NCBI RefSeq assembly: GCF_009604425.1
Contig: NZ_WEGI01000009.1
Span: 310,001-374,000 of the forward strand
Source of the DNA: Nocardia aurantia
Lineage (GTDB): Bacteria; Actinomycetota; Actinomycetes; Mycobacteriales; Mycobacteriaceae
Length of the DNA stretch: 64,000 nt
Direction: 5' to 3'
Each line of letters begins with the position of its first letter. Positions within the stretch are counted from its first letter, which is position 1. Under the pieces are notes generated by a model that did not search any database, was not told where the DNA came from, and saw only the letters and a program-made list of their open reading frames with translations. The position numbers were made by a program, and so were the translations under genes. Below, piece after piece: positions 25,871 through 35,337 of the stretch.

Positions 25871-26458
25871 CTACGGTGTGTCCGACTCCTCCTGCGGCAC
25901 AGTCACATCGGCGCGTTTCGGCGCCGCGCGCTTCTTCGCCTTCTTCCCCCGCACGTCGTCGCCCGCGGCCAGGGCCTCCAGTCGCTCCAGCGATTCCCGG
26001 ATGGTGTCGAGTTCGCGGCGGAAGTAGTCGCGGGTGGTGACCTCGCCGACGGCGAAGCGGAGGGCGGCCAGTTCGCGGGCCAGGAATTCGGTGTCCGCCT
26101 TGGTCTGGGCGGCGCGGGACCGGTCCTCCTCGAGCGAGACCCGGTCGCGATTGTCCTGCCGGTTCTGGGCCAGCAGGATCAGCGGGGCGGCGTAGGCGGC
26201 CTGGGTGGAGAAGGCCAGGTTCAGCAGGATGAACGGGTACGGATCCCATTGCAGCGCAACGATGAAGACGTTCAGCACGATCCAGACGATCACCACCATG
26301 GTCTGGATCACCAGATAGCGCCCGGTGCCGAGGAATCGGGCGATCTTCTCGCTGCCGCGCGCCATCGCCTCCGCGTCCCAGTCGAATCCGCGGAAGCGGG
26401 ACTCGACCGGCGTCTCCAGGCGCTGCCGGGCGGTGATCTTCGTCGGGCGGTCGCTCAC
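25871..26458 (-). CDS. DUF1003 membrane protein
   Basis: A 195-residue protein with two central membrane helices (YLVIQTMVVIVWIVLNVFIV, ~48-67, and FILLNLAFSTQAAYAAPLIL, ~75-94) flanked by the DUF1003 markers FLGTGRYL and WDPYPFILLNL. The tail is a charged coiled coil followed by a Lys/Ala-rich end. It is 49 bp after the MgtE-N/CBS gene and in the same operon; this pair is conserved in actinobacteria. Function unknown. Confidence 0.9.
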   Translation of the reverse strand: MSDRPTKITARQRLETPVESRFRGFDWDAEAMARGSEKIARFLGTGRYLVIQTMVVIVWIVLNVFIVALQWDPYPFILLNLAFSTQAAYAAPLILLAQNRQDNRDRVSLEEDRSRAAQTKADTEFLARELAALRFAVGEVTTRDYFRRELDTIRESLERLEALAAGDDVRGKKAKKRAAPKRADVTVPQEESDTP

Positions 26459-26507
26459 GCCGCGACCTCCCGGCGCGCATGGAACCGGCCGGTTCCGTCG
26501 GGACGGG

Positions 26508-27833
26508 TCATCGCCGGTCTCCAGTCTCCGCCGGCACGGCGATACCGTGCAGGTCGGGATCGTCTTCGTCCTGTTCGCGCCAGTCCTCCGGCAGCAGGTG
26601 ATCGAGCACGTCGTCGACGGTGACGGCGCCCAGCAGGTGATTCTCCTCGTCCACCACCGGCCCGCAGACCAGGTTGTAGGTGGCGAAATAGCGGGTCACC
26701 GCGGTGAGCGGGGCCTCGGGCCGCAGCTGGGCCAGGCCGTTGTCGAGGAGGCCGCCGACCAGGCTGGCCGGCGGTTCGCGCAGCAACTGCTGGAAGTGCA
26801 CACAGCCCAGGTAGCGGCCGGTGGGGGTGGCCGTCGGCGGTCGCACCACGAACACCATGCTGGCCAGGGCCGGGGTCAGCTCGGGGTCGCGGATGCGGGC
26901 CAGCGCCTGGGCGACGGTCATGGACGGGGTGAGCACCACCGCCTCGGTCGTCATCAGGCCGCCCGCGGTGTAGGGCGCATGCTTCAGCAGCCGCCGCACC
27001 GGGTCGGAATCCTCCGGATCCATCAGTGCCAGAAGCGATTCCGCCTCGGTCTGGGACAGCTCACCGAGCAGGTCGGCGGCGTCGTCGGGATCCATCGCCT
27101 CCAGGACGTCGGCGGCTCGCTCGGTGCCGAGCTCCTCCAGCAGCTGCACCTGGTCGCTCTCCGGCAGCTCCTGCACCACGTCGGCGAGCCGTTCGTCGTC
27201 GAAGGCCGAGGCGACCTCGAGGCGGCGCTTCTCCGGCAGTTCGCGCAGCCGATGCGCCACGTCCGCGGCCCGCAGGCCCTCGAACTGCTCGAGCAACTGC
27301 GTGACGTCCTGACCCGGCAAGCCCAGTTCGTTCTGGGTGAGGCCGCGCACCTGACCCCAGTCCACGACGTGCACCTCACCGCGGCGCCGGAAGCCGACGC
27401 CGAGCCGGCGATGCTCGCGCACCGCGACCCGCGACACCACCCAGTCGCGGCTGCGGGTCTGTTCGATGCCGAGGTCGACCACCACCACGTCGGTGCCGGC
27501 CAGTTGCGGTAGTTCCGGATCGACCACCTGCACGGTGGAGTCCAGGATCTGCGCGATCGCCAAGGTCTCGCCGGGCCGCTGTTCGAACCGGCGCACGCTG
27601 ATCGTTCCGGTGTTCAGCGTCACCGCGCCGGGATCGACGGTCTGCACCCGCAGCATCGGCACGAAGATCCGCCGCCGCGTGGGCAGTTCCACGATGGCGC
27701 CGAGTACGCGCGGCTGCCGATCGTCGTAGCGGATCGAGACCACGATGTCGCGCAGCCGGCCGATGGATTCGCCGTCCGGGCCGAGCACCGCCAAGCCCAT
27801 CAACCGGGCAGCGAAAACCTTGGTCGCTGTCAT
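26508..27833 (-). CDS. MgtE N-domain and CBS-domain protein (no transporter domain)
   Basis: A 441-residue soluble protein. A PRC-barrel-like N-terminal part (LMGLAVLGPDGESIGRLRDIVV) is followed by the MgtE intracellular N-domain (ADVLEAMDPDDAADLLGELS, ~246-265). A pair of CBS domains comes last (AGGLMTTEAVVLTP, LLGAVTVDDVLDHLLPEDW). The membrane part of MgtE Mg2+ channels is absent, so it looks like a Mg2+- or nucleotide-sensing cytosolic protein, probably working with the DUF1003 partner. Confidence 0.88.
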   Translation of the reverse strand: MTATKVFAARLMGLAVLGPDGESIGRLRDIVVSIRYDDRQPRVLGAIVELPTRRRIFVPMLRVQTVDPGAVTLNTGTISVRRFEQRPGETLAIAQILDSTVQVVDPELPQLAGTDVVVVDLGIEQTRSRDWVVSRVAVREHRRLGVGFRRRGEVHVVDWGQVRGLTQNELGLPGQDVTQLLEQFEGLRAADVAHRLRELPEKRRLEVASAFDDERLADVVQELPESDQVQLLEELGTERAADVLEAMDPDDAADLLGELSQTEAESLLALMDPEDSDPVRRLLKHAPYTAGGLMTTEAVVLTPSMTVAQALARIRDPELTPALASMVFVVRPPTATPTGRYLGCVHFQQLLREPPASLVGGLLDNGLAQLRPEAPLTAVTRYFATYNLVCGPVVDEENHLLGAVTVDDVLDHLLPEDWREQDEDDPDLHGIAVPAETGDRR

Positions 27834-27895
27834 GGGGCCAGGCTAATGGGTCCGGTCCATCCGGAATGTCGCACCCATTGCCCACGACCACGAAT

Positions 27896-29278
27896 TCAGC
27901 CGCCGTTCGCCGCTCGGGCACCCCCGCGCGCGAAGGCGGTGGTGATCTCGCGGGCCGCGCGGTGGCCGGATTCGGCGGCGCCGTCCATGTAACCGGTCCA
28001 TCGGACGGCCGTCTCCGCGCCCGCCCAGTGCAGCGGGCCGACCGGGGCGCGCAATGCCGGGCCGAACCGGGTGAGCACGCCGGGCGGGGTGAAGGCGCCG
28101 TAGCAGCCGCCACTGAATTCCTCGGCGGCCCAATCCTTTTCGATGTAGGCGAGCGGGTCGCGGGCGCGCGGGCCGAAATAGCCGGTGAGATCGCCGAGTA
28201 CGCGGGCGCGGCGATCGGCGGGATCGAGGCGGGCGCCGAGGTCGGCGTGCCGGCCCTCGAGGAAGCCGACGAGTACGCCCGGGGCGCCCGCGGGTGGCGT
28301 GTTGTCGAACACAGTGCCGAGCGGCCGCCGATCGCTGTTGGCTTGGCCACTGCGCCCCGCAGCGCGCCAGAACGGTTCGTCGTAGACGACGTTCACCTTG
28401 ATGACCCGGCCCATCGGCATCCGCCGCACCAACTTCTCGCGGTCGCCGGGGAGGCCGGGGTCGAAGCGGATTCGCGCGGCCAACGGCGGCGGCACCGCGA
28501 GCACGGCGCGGCGGGCTCGGACGAATCTGCCGCCGGCGCGCACCCGCACCCCGGACTCGTCCCAGCCGACCTCGGTCACCGCGGCGCCCGGCACCACTCG
28601 ATCCCCGAGTTCCGCGGCCATGGTCAGCGCGATGGTCTGGCTGCCGCCGAGGATCCGGTCCTGTTGCGCGCCACCGGTCGTGTCGATCAGGGCGTCGAGT
28701 CCGCCCGCCGCGCCGATGTAGTAGGCGGCCCACAGGGCCGACAGCTCCTCCGGTTCGGCGGAGAACACCGCCTCGGTGACGACGCGGAAGAACGCGCGGC
28801 CGTGGCCGGTGCGCGCGGCGCGGTGCAGCCAGGTGGCGAAGGTCTGCCCGTCCAGTGCCTCGGCGCGCTCGGCCCGCCACGGTTCGGCGGCCGCGACCCG
28901 GCGCGCCAGCCGGTCCAGCCGCCATTGGGCCTGTGCGACGTCGGCCAGCACCAGCGGGCTCACCCTGGGGATGCGGCCGGTGTATTCGCTTCTGGCCGTA
29001 CCGATCTCGGCGATGTGCCGACCGGCGGCATAGGTGGGATGGGTGCCGATGCCCAATTCCGCGAGCAGTGCGTGGATCTCGCGCTGACCCGGTCCGACCC
29101 ACTGGCCGCCCACCTCGATCGGATCGCCGCCGGGCAGGCGATCGTTGAGCAGCCGCCCGCCGACCCGGTCCCGTGCCTCCAGCACCAGCACCTCGGATCC
29201 GTCGCGGACCAGATCCCGCGCGGCCACCAGTCCGGCGATCCCGGCGCCGACGACGACCACATCCACCGACTTGTCCAT
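27896..29278 (-). CDS. Flavin monoamine oxidase, MAO type with covalent-FAD cysteine
   Basis: A 460-residue amine oxidase. The FAD-binding N-terminus is VVVVGAGIAGLVAARDLVRDG (split ~7-27) with VGGR at 39-42. Lys294 in VIKVNVVYDEPFWR matches the active-site Lys of MAO. Cys392 in FSGGCYGAFTPPG matches the cysteine that carries covalent FAD in human MAO-A/B. The C-terminus is WAGAETAVRWTGYMDGA. It would deaminate primary amines such as putrescine or aryl amines, producing H2O2. Confidence 0.92.
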   Translation of the reverse strand: MDKSVDVVVVGAGIAGLVAARDLVRDGSEVLVLEARDRVGGRLLNDRLPGGDPIEVGGQWVGPGQREIHALLAELGIGTHPTYAAGRHIAEIGTARSEYTGRIPRVSPLVLADVAQAQWRLDRLARRVAAAEPWRAERAEALDGQTFATWLHRAARTGHGRAFFRVVTEAVFSAEPEELSALWAAYYIGAAGGLDALIDTTGGAQQDRILGGSQTIALTMAAELGDRVVPGAAVTEVGWDESGVRVRAGGRFVRARRAVLAVPPPLAARIRFDPGLPGDREKLVRRMPMGRVIKVNVVYDEPFWRAAGRSGQANSDRRPLGTVFDNTPPAGAPGVLVGFLEGRHADLGARLDPADRRARVLGDLTGYFGPRARDPLAYIEKDWAAEEFSGGCYGAFTPPGVLTRFGPALRAPVGPLHWAGAETAVRWTGYMDGAAESGHRAAREITTAFARGGARAANGG

Positions 29279-29511
29279 CCCGCCCCCGTTTCACCGCAGA
29301 GGTAACCGATGTGCGGAGTGTAGGCGCGGCCTCTGACACGGTGCCGCGGACTTTCGGCGGTGCGTAGGTGACGTCCGTCGGCGGTTTGATCGTGCCCGCG
29401 GCGACGTCGCCGCCGAGTCCGGATGTGTGTGCGTGGCGGTCGCATTCGGCTGCCATCGCTGATTGTGCTGCGAGATGTGACCGGTGCCGGCCCGAGTTGC
29501 CGAGGTCCGGA

Positions 29512-30534
29512 TCAGGCCGATGCCGGGATACTGTGCAGCGCGGCGACCAGATCGGCGACATCCGCGGGCTCGGCCGCGTAACCCGGAAAATAGCAGCACA
29601 CTTCGCCGGCGTAGGCGCCGAACCGGTCGCGGATCTGTTCGGCGCACTGTTCCGGCGTGCCGACGACGGCGATGGTCGCCACCATCTCGGGGGTGATCAG
29701 GGCTCGCATATCGGCGTAGCGGCCCGCCTTCGACAGGGCGTTGAGGGCGGGCATCAGTTCGGCCCACCCCTGCACCTCGAGCACCGGCGCGTAAGCGGGT
29801 GTCGAGCCGTAGAACGCGATCAACCGGCCGACCGCGTCGATGGCCCGGAGCAGTTGCCCGTCGTCACGGCCCACCGCGACCATCGCCTGCGCGATGATCG
29901 CGAACTCCGCCGCGTTCCGGCCCGCCCGCCGCAGGCCCGCCTCGACCGCCGGTATCGTCCGCTCGGCGAAATGGCGTTTCGAATGGAACGGCATCACCAG
30001 CAGGCCGTCGGCCACCTCGGCCGCCGTGCGGGTCATGATCGGTCCCAGCGCGCCGAGCAGGACCGGCGGCGGACCGTACGGATTCGGGCCGGGATCGAAA
30101 TTCGGCGGCATCAGCGTATGGGTGAAGTACTCGCCGCGAAAATTCAACGGCGCCTTGCCTTCCCACGCCGCCAGGATGGCCTTGACGGCCGCTACCGTCT
30201 CGGCCATCCTGGCGGCGGGTTTGTCCCACCGGGCGCCGTAGCGCCGTTCGATGTGCACCTTGATCTGCGATCCCAGGCCGAGCCGGAACCGGCCCGCGCT
30301 GTAACACTGCAGATCGTAGGCGGCGTGGGCCAGATGCAGCGGGCTGCGCGGACCGGCGATGGCGACGTTGGTCATCAGGTCCACGTTCACCGTGCCCGCG
30401 GCCACCACCAGCGGGAAGAACGCGTCGTGCGGACCCTCGAAGGTGAACAGCCCGTCCGCGCCCAGCTCCGCGATCTCCCGCGCGTGGCGGGCGACCGAGT
30501 CCGGTGACCCGTCGATCTGAAGATGCACTCTCAC
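29512..30534 (-). CDS. F420-dependent LLM-class oxidoreductase
   Basis: A 340-residue luciferase-like protein starting VRVHLQIDG, with AELGADGLFTFEGPHDAFFPL (split at ~22-42), YSAGRFRLGLGSQIKVHIERRYG and VVGTPEQCAEQI. This fits the TIGR03617 F420 subgroup. The GTG at 30534 agrees with family length; the open frame continues upstream without support. The substrate is unknown. Confidence 0.87.
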   Translation of the reverse strand: MRVHLQIDGSPDSVARHAREIAELGADGLFTFEGPHDAFFPLVVAAGTVNVDLMTNVAIAGPRSPLHLAHAAYDLQCYSAGRFRLGLGSQIKVHIERRYGARWDKPAARMAETVAAVKAILAAWEGKAPLNFRGEYFTHTLMPPNFDPGPNPYGPPPVLLGALGPIMTRTAAEVADGLLVMPFHSKRHFAERTIPAVEAGLRRAGRNAAEFAIIAQAMVAVGRDDGQLLRAIDAVGRLIAFYGSTPAYAPVLEVQGWAELMPALNALSKAGRYADMRALITPEMVATIAVVGTPEQCAEQIRDRFGAYAGEVCCYFPGYAAEPADVADLVAALHSIPASA

Positions 30535-30598
30535 AGTGGATTTCCTCGCTGATAGCGGCTGTGACCGGTCGAGGGCGCCGCCCCGGCCGGTCCGGCGG

Positions 30599-31744
30599 TC
30601 AACCGGCGACCGCCGCGTTCTCGGGTGTCGCCGGCACGGCGGGCCGACGCCACGAGGTCCCGAATACCGCTGCGGCGCAGAGGATCGCGACGACGAAGCA
30701 GGCCACGGTGTACCAGGCGTTGCCGATCGGCCCGCCGTCGCGCGCCCGTCCGCCGGTGGCGTGCCGGAAGTCCGGCAGCGCGGTCGCCCACAGCAGCGCC
30801 AGCACGGCGAGGTACACCACGCCGTACGCTCGCACAACGGGATTCGTGTACACCGGCGTGCCCCCGCCGCGGCGGATCGCGAACCACTGCCGGATCAGTA
30901 CGACGATCGCGACGGCGCTGAGCCCGATCAGTTCGGCAGCATAGAGCACGCCGCGCACGGTGGTGTCGTTCGCGCCGAAAACCGTGGCGGGCAAGGGCAA
31001 TACGAAGGTGCCGAGCGCTCCCAGCACGCCGATCACGACGGTCCGCCACACCAATTGCCCTGCGGGCAGCGATCTTCCGGCGTCGACGTGGCGCCCGACA
31101 AAGAACTGCACGCACAGCGCCAGCGACATCGGCCACAGCGCGGCGAACACCACCACGCTCGACAACGGCACCGAATCGAACATCGGCTGATTCAGCGAAT
31201 TACCGGTCGACCATTCCCACCAGCGCAGCTGCGGCCCGAGCTGATCGAAGACCTCGTAATAGGCATGATGGACGAAACCCACGCAGACCGCGCCGACCAG
31301 CACGCCGTATCGGCGGAAAACCCCGAGCATGCGCACGGTTTCGAAGGCCAGCGTCGCCATGAACGGATAGATCGCCACGATGTACAGCGGCAGCCGGCCC
31401 CACAGGAAATCGACGGTGAACACGTTGTGCGCGAACATCGTGTCGACGTGTTCGCTGATCCCGAACGCGGCCGGAAAATACAGTGGCGGTTCGATGATGA
31501 ACAGATAGGCGGTCGCGCCCAGCCAGAGCACCAGAGTGGTGGGATCGCCGTGGCGGCGCAGGCGCCCGATCGCGTAGATCAATGTCAGGATCGCGCCGAG
31601 GATCACGCACACCTCGAGAACCGGCAGCGTCCAGTTCTGCAAGGCGAAGGGATTGCGGAATTCGACTAGCCCGCCGGCGGTCCGGCAGGAGAAGCCCAGT
31701 TCGGTGGCGAGTTGTTCGAATGTGGGGGAGCAGTGCTGCGACAT
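30599..31744 (-). CDS. Polytopic membrane protein of unknown function
   Basis: A 381-residue protein with about eight hydrophobic segments. Aromatic- and His-rich loops (FIIEPPLYFPAAFG, GFVHHAYYEVFDQLGP) suggest metal or heme contact, but I cannot assign a family. It begins 3 bp after the stop of the diiron-type hydrolase gene, so the two are co-transcribed. Confidence 0.75.
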   Translation of the reverse strand: MSQHCSPTFEQLATELGFSCRTAGGLVEFRNPFALQNWTLPVLEVCVILGAILTLIYAIGRLRRHGDPTTLVLWLGATAYLFIIEPPLYFPAAFGISEHVDTMFAHNVFTVDFLWGRLPLYIVAIYPFMATLAFETVRMLGVFRRYGVLVGAVCVGFVHHAYYEVFDQLGPQLRWWEWSTGNSLNQPMFDSVPLSSVVVFAALWPMSLALCVQFFVGRHVDAGRSLPAGQLVWRTVVIGVLGALGTFVLPLPATVFGANDTTVRGVLYAAELIGLSAVAIVVLIRQWFAIRRGGGTPVYTNPVVRAYGVVYLAVLALLWATALPDFRHATGGRARDGGPIGNAWYTVACFVVAILCAAAVFGTSWRRPAVPATPENAAVAG

Positions 31745-31747
31745 CGG

Positions 31748-32674
31748 CTATCCAATCGTGAGACCGGCGGTGTACCACCGGGTGACGTCGTAGCCCTCGT
31801 CGAAGCGGCGGAACCACACCTCGGCGAGTTCGGGCAACGTCTCGTGGGTGGGGTCGTGGCCCGGCAGCTGGCTGCGGACGACGCCGGCCAGCGCGACGAG
31901 TTGTTCGCGCAGCGGCAGCCGGTCGAAGGCGCGCGGCATCGTGCCCTCGTCCGGCACCCGCAGCGCCGGCAGCAGGCGGCCCAGCCGCCGCCGGTACCGA
32001 TGGGTGGCGAACATCGACATCGAATCGACCAGCCGGTCCGCCACCGGCACATGGTCGTTGAATCCCTGGCAGGCGATCCGCACCATGCGCATCACGTGCC
32101 GGAATATCGAGGGCGCCATCCGCATCCGATAGAGATCGCTGCCGACCACCGCGTCGAAGATGATCAGCGCCGAACTGCGGTGTTCGACCTCCTCGACGAA
32201 ATGCCAGAGGAACAGCGACGCCACCCGATCGTCGCCCGGCGCGAACAGGGTCGCGTCGTTGTCGAGCATCAGTTTGAACACCGGGGTGAAGGTCGCCTCC
32301 AGATCCGCGGTGTAGGCGAGCCGATATTCCAGCGACGTGTTCGTGGTGAGATCGTCGAATTCGCCGATCACCCGGTCCAGCGTTTCGCGCAGACCCGGAT
32401 ACGAACGGATCAGCCCGGCGACGTGCTGGCGATGCGCGGTCGAATGCTGACCCTCCTGACGCACGAACGCCTCGGCCTCCTCGGCGATCGCCGGATCGGT
32501 GAAGCGCGGCTTCGCCTCGCGGATCATCTGCACGATCATCTTCTCGAATCCGATGGCCAGGAACGACACCGCGTTGGCCATCGAGGAGAACGCGGGATTT
32601 TCCTCGTTCCACCGGAACGGAACGTCGTGGTCCGCGAAGGCGAAGCGCATCTTCCGGATTTGCAAATCGGTCAC
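31748..32674 (-). CDS. PF10118-type metal-dependent hydrolase
   Basis: A 308-residue all-helical protein with ferritin-like metal motifs: EAFVRQEGQHSTAHRQH (~69-85) and HFVEEVEHRSSALIIFD (~155-171), both ExxxH-rich. This matches the PF10118 'predicted metal-dependent hydrolase' family. The GTG at 32674 has GGGAGG upstream. It is divergent from a TetR with a palindrome between them. Reaction unknown; a diiron hydroxylase role is also possible. Confidence 0.85.
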   Translation of the reverse strand: MTDLQIRKMRFAFADHDVPFRWNEENPAFSSMANAVSFLAIGFEKMIVQMIREAKPRFTDPAIAEEAEAFVRQEGQHSTAHRQHVAGLIRSYPGLRETLDRVIGEFDDLTTNTSLEYRLAYTADLEATFTPVFKLMLDNDATLFAPGDDRVASLFLWHFVEEVEHRSSALIIFDAVVGSDLYRMRMAPSIFRHVMRMVRIACQGFNDHVPVADRLVDSMSMFATHRYRRRLGRLLPALRVPDEGTMPRAFDRLPLREQLVALAGVVRSQLPGHDPTHETLPELAEVWFRRFDEGYDVTRWYTAGLTIG

Positions 32675-32719
32675 CCTGCTGTACCTCCCTCGGCCCGGCC
32701 TGCACCGCCGGTCGAGACG

Positions 32720-32749
32720 ATCATACAGACAGATGTATGTTCGTATGAT
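32720..32749. promoter_or_regulatory. Operator palindrome between hydrolase and TetR
   Basis: Outer arms ATCATAC-N16-GTATGAT enclose inner arms CATACA and TGTATG. It lies centrally in the divergent region between 32674 and 32840. Confidence 0.6.
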
Positions 32750-32839
32750 CGCTTCCGCGATCCGGCCCATCCGGCGGCGGCATGCGGCGATCCGGCCGTA
32801 AGATCCCTGCGGGGGCAGCCGATCCGAGGAAGCAGGCAC

Positions 32840-33454
32840 GTGGCACGACGACGGGGTTGGGGCGGAAGCCCGCCGGGCAGCGACGAGGAGGCCTCCCGTC
32901 GCATCGTCGCGGCCGCCGTCGACCAGATCGCGCGGACCGGCTCGGAGGTCAATGTCGCCGAGGTGGCCGAGTCGCTCGGCGTCATCCGGCAGACGGTGTA
33001 CCGGTATTTCCCCAGTTCGGATGCCCTGATGCGCGCGGCCGCGCTGGCCTCGGTGGACGAATTCCTCGATCGCCTGACCGAGCGGGTCGCCGGGATCACC
33101 GATCCCGCCGACGCGATGACCCAGGGCGTCGTCTACACCCTGAACGAGGTGACCCGGATCCCGCATCTCGGAATCCTGTTGTCCCGCAGCTATTCCGATC
33201 GCCTGCCGGACGGCCTCACCTCCGACGAGGCCCGCGCGTTCGGCCTGACCATGATCCGGCGGTTCGACGTCGACTGGGAGCGGTACGGCTACGACGACGC
33301 GGCACTGGCCGAACTCGTCGAATTCCTGCTGCGCATCATGCAGTCGTTCCTCCTCTCCCCGGGTGATCCGCCGCGCACCGACGCGGAACTCGAACGGTAT
33401 CTCCGCCGCTGGATGGGCACCGCGATCCTCGCCCAGGCCGGCTACGACGCCTGA
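32840..33454 (+). CDS. TetR-family regulator
   Basis: A 204-residue regulator. A basic N-terminus VARRRGWGG precedes the HTH VNVAEVAESLGVIRQTVYRYF (split at ~41-61). The GTG at 32840 follows GAGGA; the much longer open frame upstream is noncoding. It converges on the acyl-CoA synthetase with 6 bp between stops and is the likely regulator of the divergent hydrolase/membrane-protein pair. Confidence 0.88.
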   Translation: MARRRGWGGSPPGSDEEASRRIVAAAVDQIARTGSEVNVAEVAESLGVIRQTVYRYFPSSDALMRAAALASVDEFLDRLTERVAGITDPADAMTQGVVYTLNEVTRIPHLGILLSRSYSDRLPDGLTSDEARAFGLTMIRRFDVDWERYGYDDAALAELVEFLLRIMQSFLLSPGDPPRTDAELERYLRRWMGTAILAQAGYDA

Positions 33455-33460
33455 CATCGC

Positions 33461-35185
33461 TCAGGACGCGGTATCGCGGGCCAAGTAGCGTGCGCGCAGT
33501 TCGCGTTTGAGCAGCTTCCCGGTGGCGTTGCGCGGCAAGGGACTCAGGTCGAAGCGGATCTCGGTGGGGAGCTTGTAGGCGGGCAGGCTGCGCCGGGCCG
33601 ACTCCACAATCTCCGCCGCGGTGCGGGATACGCCCGCGCGCAGCGTGACCGCGGCGACCACGCGTTCGCCGAGCCGCCGGTCCGGCACCCCGAACACCGC
33701 CACCTCGGCGAACTCGTCGGTCGCGGCCAGCACGGATTCGACCTCGAGGCAGGAGATGTTCTCGCCCGCCGCGATGATGATGTCCTTGCTGCGATCCACG
33801 ATGTAGACCAGCTCGTATTCGTCGAGGTAGCCGAGATCGCCGGTACGCAGCCAATGGTCGTGGAACACCGCGGAATCCGCGCCGGGCCCGAGGTATTCGG
33901 CCGCGACCAGCCCACCGTGCAGTTCGAGTTCGCCGATCTCCCCGGCCGGCACCGGGATTCCGGCGGCGTCGACGACCCGCACGTCCATCGTCGGGCTCAT
34001 CGGGCCGAGCGTGTCCGGGAACGCGGCGAGCAGCACGCCCCCGGCCGTGCACACGCTGCCGCCCGTCTCGGTCATGCCCCAGCCGACGCTGCGTTGCGCG
34101 GCGGGCAGGACGGTCGCGATCCGCCGGGACACGTTCGGCGGATTGGCCTGACCGCCCGGCGCCAGGTTCACCAGCGACGACAACCGTTGCGCCGCATCGG
34201 GTTGGGCGAGCAGTTCGTCGACGGCCATCGGCGGGCCCGCCGCCAGGGTCAGCCGATACCGCTCGACCAGTTCGGCGGCGTGCGCCGGATCCCATCGGGC
34301 CATGGTGACGATCCGCCCGCCGGTGCTCATCCCGATGAGCAGCCCGGCCAGCCCGGACACGTGGAAGAGCGGGAAGACCAGCAGCGGGGACATCGCGGGC
34401 ATGAAGCTCCGCAGATCGTCCACCTCGATGCCGTACTGCCGGGACGCGAACCGAATGTTGCACTCGGACACGAACTTCATGTTGAGCACGACGTTGCCGA
34501 TGTTGCGATGGGTCAGCGCCACGCCCTTGGCCCGGCCGGAGGTGCCGGAGGTGAACAGCACCAGGCAGATCGAATCCGGGTCGGCCGGGCGGTGCGCGCC
34601 GGGGTCGCCGCCGTCCGCGAGCAGCTCGTCGACGGCCGGAACATCCTCCGGCCCCGCCGGATCGGTGCACACCAATCGCGCCGGCGCCGCGACTGCGCGC
34701 AGGATCTCGACGCGTTTCGGGTCGGCGACGACGACGGCGCTGGGGACGTCGGCGATCGCGTCGGCGATTTCCGTTGCGCTGGAACGACTGTTGTAGAGCA
34801 CGGCCACGGCCCCGAGGCGCGCCACCGCGAAGAGCGTGACCGGATACTCCGCTCGATTCGCCATCATGATGCCGACGCGATCGCCGGGACCGATGCCGTA
34901 CCGGTCGCGCAGCGCGGCCGCCAATCGACCGGCCCGGTCGAGGATCTCGTGGTAGGTCCGGCTGCCGGTCTCGTCGGTCACCAGGACGTGATCGCCGAAT
35001 CGGTCCCCGAATTCCGCGACGGCCGTGTAGAAGTCCGGTGCGGCACGGCGATAGCTGCGCACGGTGTCGCCGGCCACGTCGACCGGCACGGTCTCGAAGG
35101 GCGCGCCGGCGGTGGTCAACTCGCGCTCGATCTCCCGATAGCACGCCATGACGTCGGCGGGATCCGACAGGTTGCTCTGCTGCAT
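33461..35185 (-). CDS. AMP-forming acyl-CoA synthetase / ligase
   Basis: A 574-residue ANL-superfamily enzyme that activates a carboxylic acid as acyl-AMP and then acyl-CoA. The P-loop-like motif LFTSGTSGRAKGVALTH is at ~208-224. Then come GWGMTETGGSV (~369-379), the hinge YLDEYELVYIVDRSKDIII with WLRTGD, and the C-terminal catalytic Lys in PRNATGKLLKREL. The ATG at 35185 has AAGGAA upstream. Palindromes upstream share a half-site with the operator of the flavin monooxygenase operon. Confidence 0.92.
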   Translation of the reverse strand: MQQSNLSDPADVMACYREIERELTTAGAPFETVPVDVAGDTVRSYRRAAPDFYTAVAEFGDRFGDHVLVTDETGSRTYHEILDRAGRLAAALRDRYGIGPGDRVGIMMANRAEYPVTLFAVARLGAVAVLYNSRSSATEIADAIADVPSAVVVADPKRVEILRAVAAPARLVCTDPAGPEDVPAVDELLADGGDPGAHRPADPDSICLVLFTSGTSGRAKGVALTHRNIGNVVLNMKFVSECNIRFASRQYGIEVDDLRSFMPAMSPLLVFPLFHVSGLAGLLIGMSTGGRIVTMARWDPAHAAELVERYRLTLAAGPPMAVDELLAQPDAAQRLSSLVNLAPGGQANPPNVSRRIATVLPAAQRSVGWGMTETGGSVCTAGGVLLAAFPDTLGPMSPTMDVRVVDAAGIPVPAGEIGELELHGGLVAAEYLGPGADSAVFHDHWLRTGDLGYLDEYELVYIVDRSKDIIIAAGENISCLEVESVLAATDEFAEVAVFGVPDRRLGERVVAAVTLRAGVSRTAAEIVESARRSLPAYKLPTEIRFDLSPLPRNATGKLLKRELRARYLARDTAS

Positions 35186-35272
35186 GCGACTTCCTTGTGA
35201 CATACATGGTCGCGAAAACCCAAGGGGCGGCGTGATTTCGCGCGCCCCCAACCGGTTCGGGACATGAGCTTG

Positions 35273-35306
35273 GACAGCTGTCTGGAAGATAGCACGGGTA
35301 TACCCG
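35273..35306. promoter_or_regulatory. Two palindromes upstream of acyl-CoA synthetase
   Basis: GACAGCTGTC (35273-35282) and CGGGTATACCCG (35295-35306) are both perfect. The first has the GACAG/CTGTC half-sites of the site at 36031-36056, as if the TetR gene between them controls both flanking operons. Confidence 0.5.
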
Positions 35307-35337
35307 CCGGACAACGGATTCGCCCGGAAGGCCGGAT

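Noticed and set aside
31712..32839. Long plus-strand extension of the TetR frame at 32840
   Set aside because: It runs antisense through the PF10118 gene and its promoter; the TetR pattern begins only at GTG 32840.
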